Shown: one piece after another, positions 1 to 11,438 of the stretch
Layout of the letters: each line of letters begins with the position of its first letter
Position numbering within the stretch: the stretch's first letter is position 1
The notes under the pieces: model-generated
What the model saw: only the letters and a program-made list of their open reading frames with translations
The model's database searches: none
Told to the model about the DNA's origin: nothing
Made by a program: the position numbers and the translations under genes
Source: Antedon mediterranea
Lineage: Eukaryota; Echinodermata; Crinoidea; Comatulida; Antedonidae
Length of the DNA: 64,000 bases
Direction: 5' to 3'
NCBI RefSeq assembly: GCF_964355755.1
Contig: NC_092679.1
Location: 2,852,001-2,916,000 of the forward strand

Positions 1-226
1 AAGTAGGCAGGCCTACAGTAGTGTTTCATTTTTACAATTTAAGTATCGTAGTAAATTTAAAAACATCGTGAGCCACATTTATAAATAACCTTCAAATGGG
101 TGTTTAAACTTTACTATAAATTTTAGGAATTGATTTAATACTAGGAATTTGTAACGGCTAAGATATTATTATTATTAATTGCACCAGTAAATGACGGCTT
201 GAGTAGGCCTAGGCCTACACATTCTA

Positions 227-400
227 AATCTTGGTTCCCACTTGCGAGGCAACCTACGCAACGTAAGAAAATGTTCTTCCAATAATTGTTTGCCCCCGCC
301 TGCCTAAAATCAACGATTTTTTGCAGCACTGTTGCGTCGTCGGTTCCCACTTGTGATTATGTAATACAGCACTTTGCGTTGTGTTCTCGTGTCCACAAAG
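227..400. mobile_element. Family B MITE, long subfamily, degraded
   Basis: The copy starts at a GGTTCCCACT end and carries the internal landmarks of the long subfamily: an AACCTACGCAACGTAAG block, a CCAATAATTGT block, and GCAGCACTGTTGCGTCGTC. The right end has drifted. It lies downstream of the bestrophin stop codon. The rest of 1-569 holds no gene I can support. Confidence 0.65.
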
Positions 401-569
401 TCCTCATTCGATTTGGGAAAACTCTTTTTGGCTGATCGACCAATGACGTCACTACATATTAACCGATATGCTTCAGTATCATTGTATGGGGTGAAAGTTC
501 AATCTGGTTCTCCCGCGCAAACATCCAATTACTGGCACACCAATAAATAAACTACAGTAGTTATAAACA

Positions 570-1131
570 TCATACATTTTCCTTGTCCTTTTCCCAAGAA
601 GACGCCGGCTGACGATACATATCGTCGTCTTCGCTATCGATCGGAGGCGTCGTAAATCCTTGTAATATATCCGCTGAACTATATCGACGGAATCGTTCTT
701 GGTCCCGTTTGTCCAATAAGGACCTACGGCGCTCGCCGGGGTTTGATCGCATTGACGAATGCTTTCGATCTCCTTTTCCTCGGCCTTTAGTTGACGAATG
801 TGTTACTTTAAAAGATTTTTGTGGTGGTTGTGAAATTAGTTTCTCAGTAGTATTGTTACTCTCTGTCTTCTTTTTATCTTCTTTTTGTTTATCCTTTTCT
901 TCTTTCTGTTTGTTCTTTACTTCTTTCTGTTTGTTCTTTACTTCTTTCTGTTTGTCGTTTTCTCCTTTCTGTTTTTCCCTTTCTTCCTTCTGATAGTCCT
1001 TCTGTGCATGTTTTATACTACTAGACGTGGGTACCGACGTAGGCGGAGGAAGTTCGCAGTGATATACCTCGTCATCTTCTGAAAACAGTTTAGCTGGCAT
1101 GTTGGTGAATATCATATCTTTCCTTGCGATT
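570..1131 (-). CDS. Bestrophin last coding exon, charged C-terminal tail
   Basis: The exon begins after TTTTTTAG at 1131 and completes the split AG-A arginine codon from the previous exon. It codes roughly residues 368-554 and ends with a stop at 570-572. The middle has about four 7-residue repeats of the type NKQKEVK, matching a 21-bp tandem repeat in the DNA at about 885-970. The end of the tail has basic and serine stretches ([16 protein letters not shown]) and an acidic SEDDDM patch. Bestrophin tails are generally variable and disordered, so low conservation here is expected. Whether the tail is regulatory is unknown. Confidence 0.85.
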
Positions 1132-4100
1132 CTAAAAAAGTATTATTAATAATTTTAATAAATTCATCAATACTGAATTAATTTGTCAAGGTGACATTCA
1201 GCAAAATCTTTTTTATTTTTTTTTATTTATTTTTTTTATTTTTTATTCGGGTTTATTAAAAACAAAGACATGGCAGTACAAAACTGAATTGCGTCCAGTA
1301 ACATAAAAAAAAAATAAAAAAAACGTAAAAAAATCTAACCACAGACTGAACTGATTGTCTGATTCAGCTAGGTAAATGCAAAGCTAGTTGTTTGTGTATG
1401 TATAGGACTACTAAAGTCTTTGTCTACACTATCAAACTTTATGAGAAAAAAATGTGATGTGCCCATACATGGACATGATAATGTCATATCACTACCATAT
1501 TTGGGCATATCACTGCCGTACTTGGGGCCGGCACATCACACTTTTTTTGTCAAACTAATTTGATAGTGTAGACAGAGCTCTTAAGAGTAGGCCTAGTAAG
1601 AGTTTTGAATAGTAATAAGATCCCAAGTAAGGGGTTCGTTTAGGCATCTGTAAATCATTGCCTTAATTATAGTTTCTTATGGGTTAGGTTGATTCGTTTT
1701 AAAGAAATAGAGATGTCGATTTGCGATGACTTAGAACATATTTACGTCATGTTAATTAGTTGTGCGCATGCGGAAACATTGTTTGAGATGCGTTGTTCCT
1801 AGCTCAAGTGCTCGGATTCTTGTTTCTCCCAACTCGCTCTTATACATCTTTTCCATAGCTTGTGCCATTGTTGACTTACCTAACTTTATCTGCTGAACCT
1901 TGCCAGGGTTTGCCCTTCTTGGAGTTAGCAGCCCGTGTGTACGGTAATATAGGATTCTGTACACTATAATGAAGGTCTTTAACTAATGGTAGATCGCATT
2001 CGTAAAAATCATCTACTGCTAAATATCCGACCTATTGAAAGAAAAAAACAATATCCACAGTTAAATATCCGACCCATTGAAACGAAAATATATCTATAGT
2101 TAACATCAGTAACAATTTGTCGAAGTTTCATTGAATATAGTGTGATGTGGACAATAACAATCATAATCCGCTTTGATCAATCTCCTCACATTTATTAAAT
2201 TTGGTTCAAAATTGGACGTAAACGGACGCAATCACATTGCAAGTAATTTAACCAATCACGACACGATGGGTCATCCAAACTGTCGCCTGTGATTGGTCAA
2301 CTCACCTGCGCTTGCGTCGTTGAGTTGAGTCCAAGTGGGAACTTTAATAGTTGTGATTGCATTGTGGTTTACGGATAGTATGTATGCCTGCGCGGTCTTT
2401 TGTGATTATTATGACCAACATTATAATATTACCTGAATATTTCTATCTATAATCCAGTTCATGTCGAAGTCGTCATCGTCCTCGCCAAAAGGATTCATAA
2501 GATTTTCTGCGACCTAGAACATTGAGAAAAAAAATGAATACAAAATGCTATTAATGTAAATTGTGGTTTGAAATATTATGATCACGTTGTGGCAACCTAC
2601 GAAACGTAAGAAAATGTCCTTCCAATAATTGTGTTTGACCCCGCCTGCGCGAAATCAAACCTGCGATGTTTGCAGCACTGTTGCTTTATCGGTTCCCACT
2701 GACTACGCAATACAGCACATTGCGTCGCTGCGTTGCGTTCTAGTGCGAACCACGTATTATGCTTGTTTCCCACCAGAACACAACGCAAGGACGGAAGCAC
2801 AACGAAAGCATTTTAGTTGACCAATCACAAACGATGGATTATGCGAATGTCGCATGTCATTAGTCAACCGAGTCTGCTCTTACCTTTAACCACCCTACAT
2901 AGAATATAAATTCTAATAATGTAAATCCTGGAAATTTGAGGTCAATCTCGTGACCCTCATATGACATCGCCTGATCTAAGTATTGTCTGCCAAATAAGCA
3001 AGCGGCAAAGTAGCTATATGTTGCTATAGTAACAACTTGCGTGTACACAAGTGGTACCATGATCCAATCAAATCCGTAGAGCTCTTCACATTTATCGTGG
3101 AATGCATTTACCTCCTGTAATATAAAAACACGTGATAGATATGAATCATCAGTTGGTTTATTGTGGATAATTCAAAATAATAACTGTTATTTTTGTAAAC
3201 TGTCCACTAAAGATCTCTTTTTATTTTGTTTTAACCAATGACAAGCAAAGTTATAGACAGTTAGCAATCACAAGCGAATAAGCCATCGCTTGTGATTGGT
3301 CAATTCGCTTGCGTTGCGTTTACGTCCTTGCGTTACGTTCTAGTGGGAACCAAGCTTAAATACGCAAGGCGTAACGCAGCGTATAGTGATTTGACCAAAT
3401 TACAAGCGATTATTATAATGGATCATTCGTTTGTTTGTTTGTTTGTTTTATTAGTTTCTCCACACATTTTAAAATAAAAGATAAAAATTACAAATTGCAA
3501 AAAGAAAATTACAATAAACAAGAAAAACATCAAAAATGGTCAACTCGCTTGCGATGCGTCTATGTCCTTGCGTTGCGTCTCCTCCACTGGGAACCAAGCT
3601 TAAAATAGCAGTAAAATGCAGTAGGCTACGGTTTTGATTTAGTCTGTTTTAGGCTTTATTAACCCAACAACAATACATATATACCTATAACTTGTATAAT
3701 ACCCAATGAGTTTACTTACATCTATAATAGTTTTCATTGCCGGATCACTGATTATCCGCCCCTCTTTTCGCGCCTTTCTTGCTAGTGTTATAAACCAGAC
3801 GCATGGTAGCCAATGACGCGGGTGATTGGTTTGAAGTTTTTTAAACACACTTTTCTCTTCCTCTGTCATCAAACCTGACACAAATTAAAGGTAAAATATT
3901 ATTGTATACATTCACCGAGTTAAAGTTGGCAAGTGTAAAGCTCTGTCTACACTATCAAACTTTATGTGATGTGCCCATATATGGACACGATGACGTCATA
4001 TCACGACCATATTTGGACACATCACACTTTTTTGTCAAACTAGTTTGATGTAGACAGTGTAGACAGAGCTTAAGGATAAAAGATTCAGATGGATGCTGGA

Positions 4101-5503
4101 AAATATTATTAATATTTTCTAAACGCTGGTCGTATGTTAGACTGGTCCCAAGTCTGTATTTATTGATTTTTTTTTATGTTAGTCCACCACCAGTCGACGT
4201 TTCGGTTTGTGTCTGAGAATACAAGTTTACAAGCTCAAGTAGTATACGTATGAAACGCCACATGTGCCGAAATATTTTTACTAATATTAAGTCAAAACTC
4301 CGTGTAGATGTGTCTCCGCCAATACTGTACAACACTGAAATGTACAACTTTCATTGTTAAACCAGAGAAGGGTGAAATTACATATACTTTCACTCTTATA
4401 AACGTTTAATCGCCTTGACACTGCGTTTCCAATGCTGATCTCATCAATGAATGATGATGTAATTTCTAGCATTTACCTTGATTTTCTTATACATCATTTA
4501 TGGCGTGCAATATTTATTTTGTTTTTAGAACAGACTCAGTATGCTCATTTATAAATTTTATATTTGATTCCAACAAGCGGTCTATGTTCGATCAAGGTTT
4601 ATTGACGATGTTGATTTTGTCCATTAATAGAAAGTACTCCGACATAAGGTCAATGTTCTTTGAGGCACTTAGCAAAAACAATTCTCGTTTTTAAATTGAT
4701 ATGTGGAATGTGATGCTTAGAATTCATAGTGTTAATTACGGAGGACGTTGTAATTTTTTTCTGATGTCAGTGTCAGTTGTGGTTTAGTTTTTGTTTAATT
4801 CTGCAAAATTACTACTGAATCTTCCATTAAATAGTGAAAAATGTAGGCCTACCTGCTTCTACAAGATGAGCTAATGTTGGGAAACGTTTTTTAACTCGTT
4901 TGCTACCCACACGGTAAATTAAAATACCGGCTAGATTAATGTAACGAACCATTGTGCGACGCAGTATACGCCCTTCTTCATCAGAGCCCTACAAAGAAAG
5001 AAATGGAAATTGATTGAAAGAGACAACTTTTACTTCGTAAAATCTGTCTAATGAGAAACATTTTTGTTACACCCACATATGTTTTCATATTTGCTGTTTA
5101 CATTCATTTGCATCAATGTTGAGTGGTTTAGAGTTTCTTGAAATACTTTAACGGGTAATGATTTTTAAAAATAAAAAAAAAGTATTTTTACCAGAATATG
5201 AGCTGCAACATTATAAGCTACACGGTCTGGCCATGGAATGACAAGGTATTGACGCCACCAACGGTCAAAAATGACAGTAACATAAAATCCTAATACGAAG
5301 CTAATCGGAAATACTCGGGTATACTCGTTCGAATATATCGCCAACTTTTCAAATGTTGTTTTAACAGATCCTGTTAGAGCATATCTGTATGTGACGCTAA
5401 CGATTGTGTACAGGAAAAGAAATATCAACATTTCCCGCCAAAGTAACTTGTACACACTTGCTTTCCACCGTAATAGTAAGCGCAAAAAGCCGCCAAGTTT
5501 TAG
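570..5503 (-). CDS. Bestrophin-family calcium-activated anion channel (exons 2-8 placed)
   Basis: Bestrophins form pentameric calcium-gated chloride and bicarbonate channels in the plasma membrane. Minus-strand exons in transcript order are 5503-5192, 4988-4853, 3874-3720, 3114-2884, 2513-2433, 2031-1880 and 1131-570. Every junction has AG and GT borders and the phases agree throughout. Visible family signatures are the [17 protein letters not shown] start of the channel core, the pore-neck segment [11 protein letters not shown] followed by RWW, the [19 protein letters not shown] block, [28 protein letters not shown], and the calcium clasp GEDDDDF then IIDRNIQ. With the proposed first exon (separate entry) the protein has 554 residues and the clasp begins at residue 301, almost the same number as in human BEST1. 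The neck position equal to human Ile76 appears to be Phe77. The C-terminal tail is divergent, lysine-rich and repetitive. The family call is very sure. Which BEST paralogue it matches cannot be told from the window. Confidence 0.95.
1132..1879. other. Bestrophin last intron
   Basis: AT-rich intron. It has a T/A-rich stretch near 1205-1330 whose GACATGGCAGTACAAAACTG part resembles sequence at about 60880-60900, suggesting a shared old repeat. It also holds the family A MITE at 1413-1582. No other gene is visible. Confidence 0.7.
1413..1582 (+). mobile_element. Family A MITE
   Basis: The ends are imperfect copies of GCTCTGTCTACACTATC in inverted orientation. The core has the typical order: GTGATGTGCCCATA, CATGATAATGTCATATCAC, then CCATATTTGGGC, and a right end AGTGTAGACAGAGC. 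Family description: about 90-330 bp, non-coding, usually bordered by TA or TTAA. Confidence 0.85.
2005..2100 (-). repeat. 42-bp duplication across a bestrophin 3' splice site
   Basis: The block AAATATCCGACC begins at 2021 and recurs at 2063, a 42-bp offset. The copy at 2021 contains the working AG acceptor used at 2032-2033 (minus strand). The upstream copy has GG in place of AG and would read VGYLTVD against VGYLAVD in the exon. A weaker third trace follows near 2090. Confidence 0.7.
2222..2345. mobile_element. Family B MITE, short subfamily, degraded
   Basis: The inverted halves are related to ACCAATCAC..GTGATTGGTCAACTC, and the right end reads AAGTGGGAAC. It lies in the intron between the calcium-clasp exon and the following exon. 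Confidence 0.6.
2586..2880. mobile_element. Two adjoining family B MITEs
   Basis: A long-subfamily copy covers about 2586-2757 (CAACCTACGAAACGTAAG to GTGCGAACCACG). A short-subfamily copy follows directly at about 2758-2880 (TTTCCCACCAGAACACAACG to CATTAGTCAACCGAG). The outer edge stops about 10 bases from the donor site GTAAGAGC of the bestrophin exon ending at 2884. Confidence 0.65.
3234..3357. mobile_element. Family B MITE, short subfamily
   Basis: The right end GTGGGAACCAAGCTT is intact and the left end is lost. The left half shares a 50-base perfect match with the copy at 56791-56928. It lies in a bestrophin intron. Confidence 0.75.
3535..3602. mobile_element. Family B MITE, right half only
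   Basis: It runs from GGTCAACTCGCTTGCG to CACTGGGAACCAAGCTT. Only the right arm is present. It is next to the bestrophin exon at 3720-3874. Confidence 0.6.
3938..4071 (+). mobile_element. Family A MITE
   Basis: Both ends are clear (AAGCTCTGTCTACACTATC and GTGTAGACAGAGCTT). The right end carries a small internal duplication of TGTAGACAG. It lies in a bestrophin intron. Confidence 0.85.
4843..4852. repeat. GTAGGCCTAC palindrome forming a splice donor
   Basis: The 10-bp perfect palindrome, over-represented throughout the window, begins exactly at the 5' splice site that ends the bestrophin exon 4988-4853. On the minus strand the exon ends GAAGCAG and the intron begins GTAGGC. Confidence 0.75.
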
Positions 5504-5647
5504 CTGCAAAGAAAAAGAGAAACATGTATCATAAATCATAATAATACGACGTTTTATTATTTATTAATATGTACCCTCTGAAATGCTATGTTCGTTATTA
5601 AAAATATCGTCACACCGATCAGCCAAACATTTGCTATGTTGGCATCT

Positions 5648-5845
5648 TAAGCTTGATTCTCACTTGCGACGAAACGTAACGCAACCTACGCAACGTAAGT
5701 AAATGCCCTTCCAATAATTGTGTTTTCCCCCGCTTGCGTGAAATCAAACATGCGATGTTTGTAGCACTATTGCGTCGTCGATTCCCACTTGTGATTACGT
5801 CAATACGTCGTAGCGTTACGTTGCATCCTAGTGAGAACCACGCTT
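5648..5845. mobile_element. Family B MITE, long subfamily
   Basis: Complete copy of about 200 bp with ends AAGCTTGATTCTCACTTGCG and GTGAGAACCACGCTT. The interior has CAACCTACGCAACGTAAG and GCACTATTGCGTCGTCG. Confidence 0.8.
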
Positions 5846-6309
5846 AACCGGGACCATGCGTGCCGGCCCAAAGGCCTCTTTGTGGACAACAAAACCTCTA
5901 TTTAGGCAGGACGGGACAGATTTCACCAATACAACCCTGGTGAATCCTGTATCGTATATTGTTCATTAATTTAATAAATTGTGGCTACGCCCATACCAGG
6001 CCTATATTCACCGTGTCTAGCCGATCGAGATGGAATTATTTACGGCCCTGTGAAGATGGCATATCAGATACAAATCTTAAGCTTCGTATCACATTGGTGA
6101 AATAAATCCCCCTTACTGTTGTATTGTGATACGTAGTATAGCACCTGTCAGAAACCCCGCTCAGTTTACAATATCAACTGTACAAACATTTAGTAACAAC
6201 GTTTGAGGATCATAATATTACAGTACATACACATGTTACTTTAAATACATGTAGGCCTACTACTCCATAGTTCGTACTCTTTAAAAGTTGCATTATCGCG
6301 GCTCAGTCT

Positions 6310-6471
6310 AAAGCTTGGTTCCCACTGTGACGTAGCACAAGGGCGTACACACGCTGCACAATAGAATTGACCAATCAAAACCGATGGATTATTCGAACTG
6401 TCGATTGGTCAATTCGCTTGCGTTGCGGCTTACGTCCTAATTGCGTTGCGTTCAAATGGGAACCAAACTTT
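6310..6471. mobile_element. Family B MITE, short subfamily
   Basis: The ends are AAGCTTGGTTCCCACTGTG and ATGGGAACCAAACTT. The interior is an inverted pair around GATTGGTCAATTCGC, so the whole element could fold on itself. Confidence 0.8.
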
Positions 6472-6931
6472 ATAACTATCAACAAACACTATCTCTGTCA
6501 CAAAAATGAAGACGTCGCGTTTGTACAATCCTTGTTATGTATGTATTCAAAAGCCTTGCGTCGCGAAGCGTCACGGACGGCCCCACGAGAGCATTTTTAA
6601 CGCGTCTTGCGTCAAGTGAAGCATTCAACATGCTTAGGCACACTTATATTATTCATTATCTCCAGCCTGTGCAATCAATCATCTTTCTTTTAAAACATTC
6701 ACAGTTAACCGATTTTGATTCTAAATTAAATTAATTAATTTGTGACTCTAGTTTTTCTATATACACGTATAGCCTACTGTATATTATTATTATATATTTA
6801 TAGTCAATTTTCTTTATATAATTTGTAACGTTTCTAGTTCGTGTTTGCTATTTAACCTTTGACCGAATATTTGAGCAGACGCTTGACACCAGTTAATTAG
6901 TTCATAAATGATTTGCTAACGCACATGAACT

Positions 6932-7092
6932 AAGCTCTGTCTACACTATTAAACTTTATGTGAAAAAATGTGATGTGCCCATATATGGACATGATGATGT
7001 CGTACCACTACCATATTTAAGCTTATCTCTACCATAATTGGGCACATCAAACTTTTTTTTGTCAAACTAGTTTGATATTGTAGACAGAGCTT
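6932..7092 (+). mobile_element. Family A MITE
   Basis: The ends AAGCTCTGTCTACACTATT and TGTAGACAGAGCTTAA are both present, with the usual core between them. Confidence 0.85.
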
Positions 7093-7959
7093 AAGAGAGA
7101 GCATAGTCACGTCATTGTCGTTATTATGTGTAACAGAAGTTATTATAAGTATAAAGATAAGAAACAATATTATTTCATTTGAAAGAAGGTAAAGGAAATT
7201 GCTAGTACGCATTGCAGAGCCTTGAAAAGTCTTAAGCAGTAAAAACGTCAACAATTCAACGGGCAGCAATAAAAATAGTGTAAACACACGTTTGGGTGAA
7301 ATTAGCCTCAAGAAATGTAAAAGACAAATTCTAAAGATTTGGTTATTAAAAAAAAAAATGACGTAAAAGTTAGTTGTCATTATAATGTTTACGTATAAGT
7401 GTAGGCCTAATAGCATCACCGAGTACCGTACACTTCGGGCTAAACTACGGTATCGAACGAACGCATAAATGAATTTGTTTTTATGAATTATTGAAAACAC
7501 ACATGAACGCGTAAAGGTCTGTTCTGACAGAAAATATTTAAAAAAAAATAAAAACTACAATAAAACATCTTTTTCATAATTAACAAATAAACACAATATT
7601 TGTATTTCATGGAGAACGTAAATAGATAATGTAGGCCTATGTTGTTATATGACCAAATTAATTTTATGTAGGATGGGCATGATACAGGCCACTAGCTCTC
7701 ATCAAATCCCTTTCGGTATATTTTATTTCAATGTGGCCTACATCTACACAGTAAATAAAGCTAAAATTGTGCCTTTAGTACAGGAGGACCATCCATCATA
7801 AACATGCTTTAAACACATACTTGATTTCGGTTTCCACTGAATCCAAAATTCTTAACGAAACTTAATTTATGTGGAATGTTTTCATCGCAATGTATGCAAC
7901 TGTATAACTACTATTAATCATGTTTTACTGAACTATTCTGCTAAGAAATACGTAGTAAT

Positions 7960-8830
7960 ATAAAGAAAGAAGTGAACAAGAGAAATTATCGAATTTTCCC
8001 ATGCCATAATGAGTTTAACCATTCGGTGTTCGGTTGGTGGACATTAGGCCTAAATCCCTCTTTTCTCCACAAAGTATCAGGTACCTCGGAGCAGAATTCT
8101 CCCAAACCTCTTTGTGATATAATCTAGATGTAAAACCTGGATATCCGTCCTAATTGGGTGGGAAAAGGTTCGGACAAATGGATAAGAAGAGTCCACATTC
8201 TCCTACAAGTTCCCTTAGTGAATGTTAGTACAGCGCTATTGTCTTGTACCGAATGATCATTGTGGTCTACGAGTTTATAGGTTGCAATGCTTTAGGCCTT
8301 TAAATGAATGTCTTAATATGTCTACCACTGTCTAAATGAATGAAGCGAAATTTATCAGGTAGGCCTACAATGTGTCCATGATGAGTTGAACCCTTCGGTG
8401 TTGAGGCGAGACACTAGGCCCAAATGCCTTTTTACCCACACAATATCAGGTAATGTTTCTGAATATCTCCCACTATTTAAAGTGACTTTTAACAATCTTT
8501 AGAATAGTATGACAGAAGTGAACAAGCGAAATCTAGTAGGCCTACAATTTTCACATGATGAGATACAATGCCTAAATATCACTACACACAATATCAGTAA
8601 TACTGAAATGTCACTGTCTAAAGTGAACAAGCGAAATCTAGTAGGCCTACAATTTTCACATGATGAGATACAAGGCCTAAATCTCACTACACACAATATC
8701 AGTAATACTGAAATGTCACTGTCTAAAGTGAACAAGCGAAATATCGAGTAAAATTATATATTGCTCAAATGACCAAGTTTAACCCTTAGTTGTTTGAGAT
8801 GAGATAATAGGCCTAATGAAAATGTCTACG
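7960..8830 (+). repeat. 105-bp tandem repeat with degenerate older units
   Basis: Units starting AAGTGAACAAGCGAAAT begin at 8516, 8621 and 8726, an exact period of 105 bp, and each contains GTAGGCCTAC. Similar but diverged blocks occur near 7970-8060 and 8335-8460 (AAGCGAAAT, GTAGGCCTAC, ATGATGAGTT), so the array is older and longer than the clean part. Because 105 is divisible by three, repetitive open frames arise by chance on both strands. Confidence 0.8.
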
Positions 8831-10184
8831 GTACTTCTTTCTTTTTTTCTCTCTTTTGTGGGGGAAACCCACTTTTATTGCAATGATAAACAATATGGTG
8901 AAGGTTACAGTATAATATATGTCTATCTATCTATTTATCAATGAATATTTAAGTGATATTACACAGACAGAGGTTAAAAGATTATATAAAATATTTTGAT
9001 ATTGTGTTGAAATCTAGATAAAACAAACATGTATACAGAGAAAATTTATATTACAGAGCTAAAACGATATAAAGATTGATATTCAGTATTAAAAAGAGAT
9101 TTGATATAATATAAATATATATGATAAAATGGTATATTGCATTATAAGATGTTTTGTTTGAATACTTTTATAAAATTGTATAGTTTTACATTTTGAACAT
9201 AATATTGCTTTTATTATTAATATGATAAAATAACAAACGAATAAATATTGCAAAGCTAAACCCAAACCGAAGTATGGGGATACGCCCTCGTCGCTAGCCA
9301 GGTTTATTTTAATAGTTCTAGTTTAAATCCTGGCTAGCACCGTCTACTGTACATACGCTTTTACGCACATATATCACAGCTATGTCTGCATGCTGCGCTT
9401 AACAACACTGTCTAAATGAGTTTTAGCAAACCCTTAGAGTAGTACGGTAGTTCTTCACATCAAATAGATAAAACAAACCGAATAACAAACGATCGGTGAT
9501 TTCAATTATAGCACACAAGCCATTAGCTTAAACAGATAATGAATGACCACCATGCACTCTTATATCAATTATTAGCCGTTTCTCGGTAGGCCTACTATTT
9601 TCCCAGTATCAATTCCGTGGAAACACACAAAGCATGTATACCCATGGCCCAACTTTTAACATGATACATACGTCACATGTAAAACACACTTTGTCCTGTT
9701 TTACGGAATTTGCTTATCAGATACTGGAGAAATATTGTCATGTAGAGATCATCACATAACTTTCCATGATACAGCATCACATGTGAAACACACTGTGCTC
9801 TGTTTTACGGATATTGCTTATGATACTGTAACAATACTGCCACTGCAGATCAGCACGCAGAATCGGGTGGTTATTGTGTCTAATATCAAAACTGTTTCCA
9901 AATTGTAACGGCTGGTCATAAAACCTTCATATATATCTATCTAATATAGTTCAAGTCAGCGTTTGCTAAATTGCATTTGATTCTAATAGTGTGTCTTGTT
10001 TTATTAATTGCTAAGTGTACGTGTACTGCTTAACAAGTGGATCTAGATTTGAACTAAATTTTAAAGCCTACATACGATTATGAGATCGCACCCGAATAGA
10101 TTCAATATCATGGGCGGGGAAAGGGTGAAGATTGAAAGCCTGCATGCAATTCTACTAGCATCTTGAAACTTTCATGCTGAAGCT

Positions 10185-10499
10185 AAAGCTTGGTTTGCAC
10201 TATGACGCAACGCAAGGACGTAGACACAACGCAAGCGAGATGACCAATGGCAAGCGACAGTTCGATGATCCATCGCGTTGCGATTGGACAACTCGATTGC
10301 GTTGCTCTTACGTTCTTGCGTTGCGTCCTAGTGGGAACCAGGCTTAAAGTGTGGTTCCAAATACAGACGTAACGCAAGGACCTATAGGCGCAACGCAAGC
10401 AATTTGACCAATCCCAGGCGATGGATTATTCAAACCTTCGCTTGTCATTGGTCAACTGGCTTGCGTTTACGCGTACGTGCTTCCGTTGCGTCCCATTGG

Positions 10500-10503
<4 letters not shown>
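10185..10503. mobile_element. Two tandem family B MITEs, short subfamily
   Basis: The first copy is at 10185-10347 (AAGCTTGGTTTGCACTATG to GTGGGAACCAGGCTT). The second, 10347-10503, starts at once with AAGTGTGGTTCCAAATAC and ends in CCCATTGGGAATAAT, running into an AAT microsatellite. Confidence 0.8.

Positions 10504-10581
<78 letters not shown>
10498..10581 (+). repeat. (AAT)n microsatellite
   Basis: About 27 perfect AAT units grow from the end of a family B MITE. A poly-leucine open frame on the minus strand is produced by this repeat and is not a gene. Confidence 0.95.
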
Positions 10582-11278
10582 TTAGGTATTTGTATAGCAC
10601 CAGAATCAACTAAACCGAAGTAAAAATCAAAGGCGCTTATATTGGATGTTAAAAAGATGCGTTTTAAGTTCTTTTTTAAAAATAGCAATATAAGTTGAAT
10701 AAGTAAAATGACGAGGGAGAGAATTCTAAAGAGAAGCAGCAGAGAACATAAAAGACCTTTGTCCATAAGATTTGGTGTTAATTCTAGGAACAAGTAGTAG
10801 GTTTTGATCAGCCGAACGAAGACAAGCTTATGTCCTTGCGTTGCGTTCTATCAATTCAACCCTTGTTAGGGAGTGTAATAGAAAGACACCCCTCGTGTTT
10901 GTCTCCCGACTCTTGGTTCAACGCAAATGACATTTATATCACCCCTAACAAACGAACATGCCCGCAACAGATAACGATCCCTTAATACAATTTTGACAGC
11001 ATGTAATATTGCTGTCAACTCTTTCAGTTTTAATAAAGAAGATTGGATCTATGAATGTAAACTCTTTTAGTTTTAATATATTAGGAGATTGGCTATTATG
11101 AATGTATATTGTTGAACGCCAGTCAGTCACACAATCGGTTACAAAGGTTTAGCCCGAAGGATAATAGAAATCATGTATATTATATTCCTCCTCAGCTCTT
11201 GGTCACGTTTCAAAAGCAATCATTATTAATTGTTGTATATCTTATGTTTCTCTGAATAATATTAGCATAGAACGAGTA

Positions 11279-11438
11279 AAGCTCTGTCTACACTACCAAA
11301 CTATGTGACAAAAAAAATGTTATGTGCCCATAGTGGGACATGATGATCATATCACTACCATATATGGGTATATCACTACCATATTTGGGCACATCACACC
11401 TTTTTTGTCAAACTAGTTTGATAGTGTAGACAGAGCTT
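11279..11438 (+). mobile_element. Family A MITE with shared 3' flank
   Basis: Both ends are present. The roughly 95 bp after it (11439-11535; TATGACTGGAGCATG, GGTATTAATAAAGATATCGA) match the sequence after the copy at 33576-33737. Confidence 0.85.

Noticed and set aside
1752..1964. 70-codon open frame overlapping a bestrophin exon
   Set aside because: It is in the wrong frame. The real exon at 1880-2031 reads [11 protein letters not shown] and joins in phase on both sides.
6949..7500. 183-codon minus-strand open frame with hydrophobic stretches
   Set aside because: It overlaps a family A MITE, has no recognised domain, and lies in intron-like AT-rich DNA.
8499..8751. Repetitive open frames on both strands
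   Set aside because: They are artefacts of the 105-bp tandem repeat, which is divisible by three.
10467..10793. Poly-leucine open frame
   Set aside because: It is created by the (AAT)n microsatellite read on the minus strand.
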